Part shown: positions 22,002-34,600 of the stretch, piece after piece
Layout of the letters: every line of letters starts with the position of its first letter
How positions within the stretch are numbered: position 1 is the stretch's first letter
Assembly (NCBI RefSeq): GCF_040954645.1
Contig: NC_092803.1
Location: 13,145,230-13,209,229, forward strand
DNA length: 64,000 nucleotides
Direction of reading: 5' to 3'
Source of the DNA: Diabrotica undecimpunctata
Taxonomy: Eukaryota; Arthropoda; Insecta; Coleoptera; Chrysomelidae
Notes under the pieces: generated by a model
What the model saw: the letters and a program-made list of their open reading frames with translations, nothing else
Told to the model about the DNA's origin: nothing
The model's database searches: none
Program-made: the position numbers and the translations under genes

Positions 22002-22023
22002 ACCGTCACACATGTGTGACGGT
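22002..22023. repeat. Perfect 22-bp palindrome
   Basis: The centre is CACATGTG and the outermost bases are ACCG and CGGT; every position pairs. The core contains an E-box-like CACATG on both strands, and a second CACATG lies at 21980. It is about 0.6 kb upstream of the host gene start codon. Confidence 0.9.
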
Positions 22024-22379
22024 TGGTTGTGAATGTGTTAACTAATTGCCCAATGACGGTACTACTTCTAAGCACTTATCTAGTTCAGACGCGAATTTCT
22101 TTCAATTTTCCGCTTAAATTTTCATCTTGGTCATGTGATCTACCTTATTACGAAAATTTGTCCTCAATAACTATGATGATCATGCTATAGTGTCCTCCTG
22201 TATAGCATGAGTGATGCTATGAAAACGGTAATATAAAATAGAATAAGCAACGCTAGTTAATATAATTCATGAACAAAATAGCCCTCACATGCATTTACAA
22301 TAAAAATATCCTTGTTTCAAATATGCCGCAAAAATTAATGAGTAGCAACACCCTGTAATAATACTCCAAATTCTTTAAA

Positions 22380-22637
22380 CACCCAGGCATCCCGTACATT
22401 TGGCAACGTGAACCGCACCGCTGAAAAAGCCAGTCGCTGAAATCTGAAAGAAAAGAAAAAACGGCAAGCACGCGGCAAGTTCGTCTAACGCAAAACTCCG
22501 TTCCAGTGTTTAAATTTAGATAAAATTCTTCTCATTTCCAATCCGTATCGACTGCGATCGTGATTTTCTTTCAAACACCAAAAAAAGTTTACGCAGTGTC
22601 TGTGTCTTTCAAAAGTGCATTTTTGGCCGAGATTAAG
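22380..22637 (+). promoter_or_regulatory. Putative promoter and 5' UTR of host gene
   Basis: This stretch is richer in G and C than its surroundings and free of TE resemblance. It runs directly into an ATG followed 25 bp later by a consensus GTAAGT donor. No TATA box or initiator could be fixed with confidence, so the transcription start is unknown. Confidence 0.5.
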
Positions 22638-22665
22638 ATGCCTTCGCTATCCTCACCCACACAAT
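22638..22665 (+). CDS. Host gene coding exon 1
   Basis: 28 nt coding MPSLSSPTQ plus one base, ending at ACAAT|GTAAGTAG. It is the first ATG in its frame after a TE-free leader. The leftover T joins CA from exon 2 to make Ser. Confidence 0.6.
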
Positions 22666-25600
22666 GTAAGTAGATTTTATTAGTTTTTTACAAAGATATT
22701 TTTTAAACAAAGTATTGTGTAAAACAGCTTCGCAACACGTATTATTTCTGTACATTGACGAACAAAAACTTTGGTATAAAAATTGAGTCACGCTTTTTAG
22801 AAATACCAAAATAAACTTGGTTTTTATAAAGCATTTAAACAGCTTTATTGCGTAGATTTTTTCGCAACGCGTTTAAAATCAAGTAGAGATGTTCTTCACC
22901 GGATCCTCAAAAAGGTATGGAACTGGTTAAAGACACTGTTTAGAAAATATGCATATATTCATTTTTTTTATAGCGGTTTAATCCTTCGAACGTCCAGACA
23001 TATGTATTTTAGTTTTTCCATTCGTCTCTCTTTCGAGCATTTTGTTTGTCATTTGGTTCAGCGTTATTTAAGCTCGTCTTACCATAATCTTTAGTTATTT
23101 CGATTCCTAGAGAAGTTAGCTTTTAATTACTTTGTTTCATCTTACTTTTTTCAGTGGCTTAAACATAGCTGTTATATTCTTATTGTATCAGCAATGGATG
23201 TATTACTTTTACGATAAGTGACTTTTTCATGAATAAAAATTGTCTGCGTTAATTTGGAGTTTTAAAGTGTATTTTTATTTTTCTATAAGTCCTTAGAAAA
23301 GTTATTTAAACACATCCTATTCAATTATTTTTCTTCTATTTAGTTTTTTAAAATACTTTTATAGTCAACGGAATGGCGCCACATCCTTACGAAAAATAAA
23401 GGACAAAGAGTTTCATCAGATTTTTGTGGTACGTTTCTAGGATGACTATTTGAATATATGCAGTCAATTATGTCTTTCTTTGTAATTCATCCGTCCCTTT
23501 TATTTTACATTGGGTCTATCTGTTACCAAAATAACCTTAAACATAAGAAAAAAACAGTACAATAAATTCTCATATTTTAGCAAATTTTTATGATTCATTA
23601 TTTTTATATACAGAACAATGTATTAGAACTTAGTCTTTGGTATTGACCAAATGTATTAGAACTTTTATATTAATTGACCTTTCTACATCTATTTTGTATA
23701 TCAGCAGAGTCCACGAAATGTTCAGCCTTGATGAATACTTATGGGTTTAATTTCGACTCTTCGTTTTTTATGTTTTGGCTCCAGGTCTTCGTAGTCGCTG
23801 CAGATCTCAGAATCGGAAGACTGAGTGTTGTCCAAAATCATTTGTTCTCCCATTTCTAATTTAAATAATCTCAGTTAAGGAATGTTTTTGGCTGGTACAT
23901 GTATTTCCTTTTGTACTGCTCTGTATTGACACTAAGAGTTGCAAACTGCTAAATCTAGCATGTGGCTAATGAAACGAATTATCCACCTTTTTGTACGTGC
24001 TCGTGTCGAACAGACTCTCAACATTCTGTCAACTTCACCCATGAACTGATTCTAGTTCTTGATCACCTTAGGTCTATTAACCATTTCGTATTCCTTTTTA
24101 CGCTTTGACCATCTTCTGCATTGATCTAGGTTGTTAGTAGCATGGTATGTTGACAGAATCGTAACAGATTTGTTGTCTAACCAGCGAGTTATGATAATGC
24201 TCTCATCACCTCGAATCTTCATTTCAGATGTACCTCTTGGAATTTTCATCTGGAGAAAAGTCACAATTCCGAGCGACTCTCTTATTTATAATCGTGCCTG
24301 TTTCGTGGAAACCTCTCTCTAGTAATACATCAGCAAGTTTTATTGTCGTAAAGTTGTAAAAATGTCGATCTTATAGAATAGAAATTTTATAAATCTCCTT
24401 TAATATCATTCTAATATATAACAATGTATTTTTTGTTTTGCCATTGTAAAAAATATTTGTACAATTAATACATTTTCATGGGGCTCACTTAACGATCCGT
24501 TCCAAAATACTCAGTCACTCATCCACACTCCATCTTTAGTATCGTACAAAATTAGACCATTAAAAATTTTCAGAATATATAAATTTATATTTTGTTCATA
24601 CATAAACGGAAAGTTATATTCAATTTCAGACTATTTCGTAGAAAAACGCAATGTGGAGTAATAAATGAGTCTGTTAAATCTGTATTGAGGTTAGAGTGAG
24701 GACTGGTGGGAAATTGGGACTGGATTTAGAAATTTCAGGTAAACTGACTTCTGAAAATAAAAATTCGTGTATACAAAGTCAACTACGAAGATTGTTCGGC
24801 ATTTTAATTAAAAATGGATTTGTCTTGTGGAAAAACTTATGTTTATGCGAAGTGCTCCATTGTACCAGTTTAATAAATAAGGTGGGCTAAGCTAGGCTTT
24901 AACAGAGAAAATCAAACAGCCGAAATATCGAGACGAGTAAGAATGGGATGGGCAGCGTTCGGCAAACTTTCTTACTTTCTAAAAAATCAAACAATCCCTC
25001 TATACTTACGAAACAAGGTATATAACTCCTGTATAATACCGGTGCTCACCAACGGAGCACAGACATGGACATTTACACAGGCCCATTTGGATAGGATAAG
25101 GAAGGCACAAAGAGCGATGGAGAGACAAATGTTGGGTATATCACTTAAAGATAGAAAACGTAACCAGTGGATCAGAACTAGAACAAAGACAGTAGACGCG
25201 ATAGAACAAGCAGCAAAACTGAAATGGAAATGGGCTGGACACAATGAACGTCTCCAAGACGGACGATGGAACAATACCATCGGAAAGTGGCGTCCATACA
25301 ATGCAGAGAGATCAAGAGGCAGACCACAGATGAGGTGGAAAGATGACATTAGGAAACAAGGAGGTCCCACATGGCAGAGAACAGCTCAAGATAGGGAAAG
25401 ATGGAGAAAACTGGGGGAGACCTATATCCAACAATGGAAGGATAGAAAATAGGTTCAAAAAAAAGCTAGGCTTTTGACATGTTAATTACCGCAAAAGTTC
25501 TTTTATTATGTACATCTTTAAAAATATGCAATAATCGTCAGCGTTGATGTTCTTCTACCTTTATCATTCCTTTAAGGGTGGTTCTCCTTATGCCTTTGAC

Positions 25601-28600
25601 TATACTTCGCTTTGATTGTCGGTGGACTGCATGTTGTGCATCATTATATGTACACAAATATACAGGAGCTACAGCTTAACGTTAACTCACGACAAAGAAC
25701 GACAAAGTGTAGAGGAGCTTGACAGATTATAACTAAATTATATTTTTTGGGGCCTTTTGCGGAAGTTTTTTTAATACGTTAACGCAATAAGTGTTACTGC
25801 TAGTAATACGATACTATCAATAGCCCTCCTACAAAGAAATATTCTTACAAGTTAAACCATTCGTCACTCTTTTTGCTTTTATTCTTACGCGGGGTCGGAT
25901 TTCCTAATTACATTTGCCCGCAAATGTCTGTCTTGTAATATAACAATATCACTTGTCATCACAGACGTCTCCTACATTCACACACGTCACCAGGTCTTCT
26001 TTGGTTATTCTTTTCTACTTCTTTCAGGTAATTACAACTTTGCAAACTTAGCAATACTTAGCAATACTTGGCATTGGGTGGTTAGCATCTTAATATTAAA
26101 CATGCACAACCAGTATTAATATATTGTCTCTCATTCTGGCATTATTTGGTACCACTTTTAGACACCGTCCAAATATACCCATCAATTTTATCCTTTTTGG
26201 TTACTGCACTTATCCATCTGAATATTCTCATTTCCGTCACATGCATTGGTTGTCCCTCTTTCTGTTCAACTGTCAAAACTTCAATTAAGGTACATCATAG
26301 CTTATCTTATAGAATTTTGGCAATTTTTTAGAATTTAATTTCATTTTATGTGGAATCTTGCTGTCACACAACACACGAGTCCTCTCCCTCCACTTTATTT
26401 ATCTCGACCTAACTCTACAACATGCATCTTCATCTAATTGTCCCACGACTCTGTTATACAGATACTAGGTCTTAAAACTATTGTTTTTTACACGAAAGGC
26501 AATTCCTATTTATATAACGTATATATTCATTGTCCTTTCTGTACTTTTTTATTTCTCTTTGTTTATTTTGTTTTTTTTTTGGTGGAAATATATAAAATGT
26601 TTCTTGTGTCTGTATCATTTTACGTATAGCTTGATGTTTAGTAGAAAACGAGATAATCATGTAAATTTAAATTGAGGTTATGGTCAGGGCCGGTGTAAGG
26701 CTGGAACTGGTCGTTATGACGTTGATTTTGCCCTTCAGACTATAAATTGAACATCCTTTTAACTCTACGAATCGAACGATATGATCGGTAATTATACAAA
26801 CTAACGTACAGCGTTGTAGGCCAAGATTCTATGCTACCGGAGGCGATTAAGTATAATATAGTCAGGAAGCAACCACGGTTTACAGTGAAAGTAATAAACT
26901 AAACTAGAACGAACACAACTTTTTAATACGATTTGAAAAAAAAAAATGAAACGAATCTTACTACTAAAATTCAGTAAGTTTCTGTTTGATGCCAGATGTT
27001 GTGAGATAATTATAATCCCCAATAAAAAATCGCCTAGTAAAAAAAAAACTACAAAAATTGCAGGTTTGTGCATACAGGCAATACGGGTTCACCTAGAAAA
27101 GATTAACACTAGATGCGGTAAGTTAATATTTGATACGATAAAAAGAATGAGAAAAAGATGGATCGAACCCATCCTGTTTGATATAAATTATTTTAATAAC
27201 AACGTCAATTCTGCCAACGGGATTCATATCCTATCGAAATAAGAGACAACAGTAGAGTAGGATATGCTTCTCATCTTCTTTCTTCAGTGCCGTATCCAAA
27301 TTTAGGCGTTGGTAACCTACATAATAGATTTTCGATATTTTTCTTGATCTGATGCTATCTCCGAAAATTTTGAATAACGCTGGGCCTATAACGGATTCTT
27401 AATATTGTTCTGAAGCTATTTTCTTGTGGCATTTTAAAGTTATTACTATTTAAATGGGAATAAGCCACAATTAAAGGGTAAAGTAAGTTTATTGACGTTT
27501 CAATTTCCACTTCAGAAATCGTTCGAAAGTTCGAAAAAAACACGGTTTTAAAAACTTTCACAAAATTTATGATAATATCTCATCACTACAGCTGTTTCAG
27601 CAGAGTGCCCTTTTTTTAGTGATCTATTTTTGGTATGTGTTTACATTTTATAGTCTAACTGAATAGATTGAGGAGGGAAGAACTGTTTGTCTCAAGTTGG
27701 TCATTTAGAAGTATGTCTGTATTTTTTAATTTGTTAATTTCCATAGATTCTAATAAAGATAGTTTAAGGGTTTTATTTTGGATGTGAAGAATTTACAATT
27801 CGTCATTAAAATGATGGTTATGATCTGAAAGGTGAAGTGTGTATGTAGAATCTGTTTTTCTATTAATGAAAACCATTTTATGTTCTGCTATACGTTTGTT
27901 ACAAGTTCTACCAGTTTGACCGAAGTAAGTTTTTGGTTTTAATTTTAACTTACTCGTCAAAAGTATATCTTCTTTAGGTGTCGTCTTCTTAGCGAAGGTT
28001 GGCGATGACCTCTGCAAAGTCTTCTATTAAACTTTGAAAGTATAATCCTGTCCAATCTTTGATGTTGCGCAGCCAGGTTATTTGTCGTCTACCCGGGCCG
28101 CGTCTGCCTTCTATTTTCCCTTCTATAAGGGTATAACATATAAATTTATATAAGAAACTTAATATAATAACACAGCACGTGTGCGGCATATTTTCTCATG
28201 TTAAATCCCATAAAGAAAGGTTCATTCTGGTCATTTTTTGATCGTTTTATGGTGGAGGTGGAACATCTCGTCAGACCGTGACGTAGGGATTAGAGGGTTG
28301 ATATCCACAAGGGCCTTAGGTATGTCGAATGCAAACGGCTTATTGAATAAAGATGTATGAAAGCTCGTTGAAAAGGGGAGAAGGCTAGAGGTAGAATGAC
28401 AGAAAAATCACATAATAGGATTTAACGAATAAAATTAAATGATATAGAAAAATCAAACAAAACATCATGCCATAAAGGCATTAGATACGTATCTGCACTC
28501 CTCTTGTTACATTTGACGGATGGATTGTGTAATAAAGGCTATATTCTTAAAATTTAATGATATTGATGGTTGGGAACAACACGCTATTCACTATCGACAA

Positions 28601-31600
28601 TATGCAGATTGAAAATGTGGAAAACTTTACGTATCTTGGAAGTGTCATAACAGAAAACGGAGGTACAGAAGACGATATTCGTATGAGGATACGAAAAGCT
28701 CAACAAGCTTTCAGCACGCTCAACCCTGTTTGGAGATCTGGCGAGTATACTACAAGGACAAAGATCCGAATATTCCGATCAAATGTCATGTCTGTTCTAC
28801 TCTACGGATGTGAAACCTGGAAAGTGACAAACACCCTCACAGACAAACTGCAGGTCTTTGTTAACAAATGTCTACGAAGAATTGTTCGTATATTCTGGCC
28901 TAACACCATCAGAAACGACGATCTGCTACACCTGACCGAACAAAAGAGGGTACAAAATGAAATTAAGTCCAGAAAGTGGGGTTGGATCGGTCACACACTC
29001 CGAAAAAATAGTTGCAGTATCGCAAAGACTGCCCTAGAGTGGAATCCTCAAGGGAAAAGAAAAAAAAGTCGCCCAGTACAAACTTGGAGAAGATCCATCA
29101 TGGACGAGATAAGAGGCCAAGGAAAGTCTTGGAATGAGGTGAAGGCCTTAGCGCAAAATAGAACCCGATGGCGCGTTTTCACTGAAGCTCTATGCTCCAC
29201 TTAGGAGTTCAAGAACCTTATATATATATATATATGGTTGGGAAGGTCTTAGAAATAAGCTACACGCTTATTTGCTGTACATCCAGGAACTCTTGGATTT
29301 TCTCTTGTTTTTTAATAATTCCATTAACTATTCCATTCTTTTGACAGAAAGATATGATTTCACTTTTAGAGTTTCTGTACCATTCGCTCCGATGATTCCT
29401 GGTACGATGAAATACATTTACGCGAATATACAGAGGCACTATACGTGAAATCAAATGGTAACAGTCTTTTCTTTTATTTCGGTTTACTCTTTATGAGTAC
29501 AAGAAACCAATTCGCCCATGATGTTTGCTTAGATGATGAGATATATTATGGAATGCAACTTTTAGATTCCCCATACCCCTCTTACACCTTTAGTATCGTC
29601 TGTTTTGCCTTACAATTTATAGGAGCCACATATTAAAGCAAAAATCTGAATTTTGGTTATGTCAATAGAAATCTTCGCATTTCTACTTAGGTGATTAATT
29701 ACATTAGCATTTCAAGTAGCTGTTCTAATATCTTTTCTGCGCATTGTTAGTTTTGTTTGATGTTTGGTTTGTATTAATTTCTTCTAAGTTCTGAAATCAG
29801 TCGTCAAACAAATTCTCGTTTGAATGACTAGGTTGAGTTAGTGTTTGCATATTGGCGTATTTTGTATTAAAGACTGTTTATTTGAAGAGTATTACTGGGT
29901 ATTTTGAATTATTTGAGGGAATTATCTCCCTTTAATTACAATAGGATTCATAATTATTAGTTTCTTCGCGTCCATTGATTGACTGTTATTGACATTGATT
30001 GTCATTTTTGGTATCTGTCTGCTAACTTTGTCTCTGCTAAACTGGCGAGTCTAAGCTACATTATATGTAATTAGCCAGGTGTTACATCAAACAGTTGATA
30101 CATTTCGGATTTTGCACATGAAATACATAATCGTTTAAAGTTTTACTAGAGATTTCACATATTTTGCTTGTCTATTTCAGAAATTGTGTCTGCGTGTGGG
30201 CTAATAGTTGGCAATTTTTACATTTTGGTACCAACTTCGTTTTTTTAATAGCCTCAATTTTAACCTTTGAGTATGACTTTAAATAACCTCTATGACTAAA
30301 CGTTAATATAAAGAGGGAAGCAATGGTTTCTTTTCTATCTGAGGATTCCTTTTTCTGTCCAATTTGTCTTTTTAGTATATTAGTGGCCGAACTACAACAC
30401 AGTCCTTCTTTCTTCAAGTCATTTATTACTGCTGCTGATGTAGACAAAGGCGGTAATCCTCTTGTAATAACTTTAATTTTTCTCTAAACTGTCGATTTTC
30501 AGGAGAAATAATTAGAAATAAATTATGTTCCTGATATATTCGCAATAACATTTACGCCAATATCAAAGCCGATGTAGCAAAACAAAGTTATTTTGTATTA
30601 CTTTTCAAAACACAAACATGTGATTTCAAATAAACAACTTCCATTGCCAAAGCTCTAGTTGAATAACATTTCAAATCTAATTGAACCGCACATTTTTTAT
30701 TTTCGTACATTCTCCTTAACTCAAACAAACACTGCCAAAGGGAGTGGCGCCTGTCATATTTCTAAACAATCGCCAGCCGGTCCTGCTTCCCGGTTGAAAC
30801 GTTTTCCCGAAGTGGACTTTGACCTGAGTCATGGTAAAATCGAGATGAGGCTAGGGAAACACATGCGGTTTTCCCAAACCGTCAGAATTCGAACCAAACA
30901 AAACGAAAGATGAATGAAACATATAAAGAGAAGAAAAATTAAAAGGTCTGGGTTTTGAATAATATATTGCGAGAGTTTTAACCTACATAGCAACAATTTT
31001 TTGGCAGTATCTGGTGTTAGTCGACAGCTGGATGTTGGAAACTATTACAAGGTGATTTAGTTGGAAACATTGGCATTAATATTAATTAGAAAGATGACAT
31101 GATTACACGGTCGAATCAAGCAAGTTTTGTTTTGGTGCAAAGAAAATTTTTATTTATTTTATAATAATTTGGGTATTTTGAACAAAACCAAAACAATTAC
31201 TGCTCGAGAATATGTTGCTACGATGCGTGAAACGGAATATCGTAATAAATCAAAAATAATGTCACTCTTTGCACGTGACTTATTAGAAGTATTTGTAATT
31301 TGAAAAAAGTTCAGTCTTTAATATATTTTTCATTTGTCATTTTTGACCTCCTTAGAAAAAGAGCTATTTTCTACCACTACTAAATGGCAATACGCAAATT
31401 GTGCTGTATAGACTTCGTCTACGATGTTGTTTCGACTGCCATGGTCTGAGATTGACAGATTACTTAATTGAAGTTTGAAATAAACCTCATTTCTTGCTTT
31501 TCTGTATATCATTTATAGCGTCTGTCGTTTCTGTCCAGTTTCTAGATTTCTCCATCGTTTTCTATTTAAGCATATCTCATCATTTAAGATTTTCTCGCTT

Positions 31601-34600
31601 ATTACCCTTTGATGTTAGTTTCCCAACTTGATTTGGGTCTTTCACGTTTCTCCTCCTCTGCTATTTCAAAAAAGTTTTCCAAGACTCATTAATTAACACT
31701 ACATATCTATACCATCTTAACTCTTGTTGTCTTCTCGGTACCAATAATTCATGTTATTTATTCATTTCTAAATCTGTCTCGTCGTGGTATTCTGCATGAT
31801 CTCTGCCAGACACACATTTTTATAGCTGTCAATCGGTTTTTCTTATATTCTGCCCATATAAATATTTCTGGAGCAGAGAGTGCAGTAATTTGACGATCGT
31901 ATTGTAGATATTTATTTTTCTTTCTTTGCTGATATCCTTGTGCCACTATGTATTATTTAATCTGCTCAAAGTCTTTCTTTCTTGGTTTCTTCTTTCTTTA
32001 ATTTTCTACTTGTCTGAAAAAAAAAACGAGGCTGACGAAAAGCGGCAAGAGGAAGAAGAAAAACGTCGACAAGAAGATGAAGAGAGACGTAGTCCGGAAG
32101 AAAAAAAAGCTAATAAGAAACCGTTAAGATAAATAAAGATATCATAAGAGAAATCTTGGAGCAACAAAAAAAAATATGAAAAGAGAAATCAAAAAGACAA
32201 AAGAAGACATGAATTAAGAAGTTCAAGTAAGAAGAGGTCTAGTAGAGAAAAAACACGATGAGATAATGAGAACCCTTAAAAATATATGCCTACAAATTGA
32301 AAAGACCAAGCAATTGAGAGTTAAGGCAAAGCAGAAGTGATTGTTTCCCCTGTATCAACGGAATAATTAAGCCTCCTATATTTGATGGCAAGACCTCCTG
32401 GCCAGTGTATATTTGGTGCAAAACCTCTTGGCTAGGCAATTCGAAGCCGCTGCTTAACATAATGGATCGACATATAAACAAAAGACAACTGCTCTGATAT
32501 TAGCACTTCAAATTAAGGCTGTTGAAATCCTCGAAAATATCCCAGAGGACGCACAAAAGAACTATGAGACCATCGTATTGGCTCTACAACTAAGATACGA
32601 CAACCAATATTTGAAGCAAGTATACTATAGTTGAGCCGCTGAAAAGATGGAATGATCATGTGAATGGCACGCACTCTTAAATATTCCTCTTCCTATGTTA
32701 TCACTTTTCCCACGTTTACACCGCTCAACAAAAACGAACTAACAATGTTGCTATAATATATTTATACCGTTTTTTAGAGGTTATTGATTTACATTAATTT
32801 TAAACATTTTCACAAAATTCACCAGCCGGCGAAAGTGAAACACAAATCATGATACATAAAACATTTAAGTTATAGTATCATAACACAAATAATGACGGTG
32901 TAAACAGTTTCCCATAAGGTCTAGTTTCGAGCGCCTGTCGATGCTTGCATTGAGTGATCATGCGACCTTGGATTCCATGTTTTCAGCGGCCAGGGTATAG
33001 AGTCAACTAAAAGTGTGTATGCAAGGCGAGCCTACGGCCTATCAAGTAGATCGTCCGAGTAGTTTAACTGCCGATTCTTCGAGCGCCAAGCACGATGAGG
33101 CCCAATTTGACAGTTAAAAACCATAGAGGGCAGAAGTAACGAAGAAGCTCTAACCAAGGAAGACCTCCAGGCTGAGCAGAAGAAAGATCCAGATCCAAAT
33201 CTAGTCCATAAGCAAAAGCAAGATCTAGATATAAAGCTAATCCGTGAGCAGAAGAAAGATCCTGATGTAAAGCTAGTCCTTGAGCCGACGAAATGTCCAG
33301 ATCTAAAGCTAGACCGTGAGCAGAAAAAAGATGCAGATAGTAGGATAGTTCGTAAGTGGCTGGACACCGGAGCTAAGCTACAGTCGCAGGAGGTTGCCAA
33401 ATATGGACAAGCAGTGAAGGGCTACTAGCTTTAGTATGATTTTTTGCGTCTGCAAGACAACGTCATCCCTTGTAAATGAGGAAGTTTAGATAAAACAAGA
33501 ACAGTGCCCCAAGCTGTTCTTCTAAGGTCATGTATTAAGGACGTGCTTGCAAAACTCCAGAGTATCCGCTCCCGGGGACATTTTGGGATTAATACGACTC
33601 TGACCAGAGTCCGTGAAAGATATTATTGGGTTATTTGCCAACAAGATGGGAAAGAATGGTGCAAACGGTGTGACCTGTGTGTATCCAATAAGAAACCCAA
33701 AACGAGATCAAGAGACAAGTATTTGATGATTGCTATGGACTATTTTTTCAAATGGCCAAAAGTAGTTTCACTACCTTACCAAGAAACAATGAGAGTTGGT
33801 GAGGCCCTGCTTAAGAATGTCGTTTTCCTACATGGGTTTCACTTCTGCTTCATTCTGACCAAGGGCGCAACTTCAAATTCGAAATTTGGATGACCAGAAG
33901 GACACCGTTTCGTCCTCAGTTCCACAGTATGGTAGAAAGACATAACCGTACCATGAACAACTACCCGTACCTGTTTGTATATGAAAATCAGAGAGACTGG
34001 GAAAACTGGTGCCTCTGTTTCTGCTAGCCTACAGAAGCTCCCAACATAAAGCAACTAGTTACACTTCAGCAATGTTATTGACTGGTCGAGAGATAAAGCT
34101 TTCCATCGGTCTCCTACACGGCAATCTATCAGACGGTAAGCGGCTTAAAGGACAGACTCATTAAGGTCCACGATTTTGCCAGGAATAAGATACAACTCAC
34201 CAGTGACCGGATAAAGGTTAGATTGGATCAGAAATCCACTGCTGTTAGTTTCAAGGAAGGTGATGCAGTTTGGTTCTACCAACCAACCAGAATGAAAGGT
34301 CTAAGTCCCAAGTTGCAGCAGCCTGAAGGGACCGTGCCTGGTAACTAAGAAGATAAAAGACCTTGTATATAGGGTGTAACTGATGCCACGAAGTAAGCCG
34401 AAGGTCGTCCAACTAGAGAAACTGTGTCCTAATGAAGGGTGTTATCCACCGACCTGGTTCACCTAGGTACGGTTCGGGGCGAATAGCCTGAAACAAGGGC
34501 GATGTTATGTGTTACAATCCTCTAATTGCGACCCGGTAACAGTAATTCTAGAAGTCGAATTAACTACTTTTTCAGCAAAGTTCTCGAATTGGTTATCTGT

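Noticed and set aside
24901..25452. Host gene encoding a 169-aa protein
   Set aside because: It is bounded by a 12-bp target duplication and matches other RTE C-termini in the window.
26946..27242. 98-residue plus-strand frame as a gene
   Set aside because: Composition follows local AT bias and no domain, promoter or splice context supports it.
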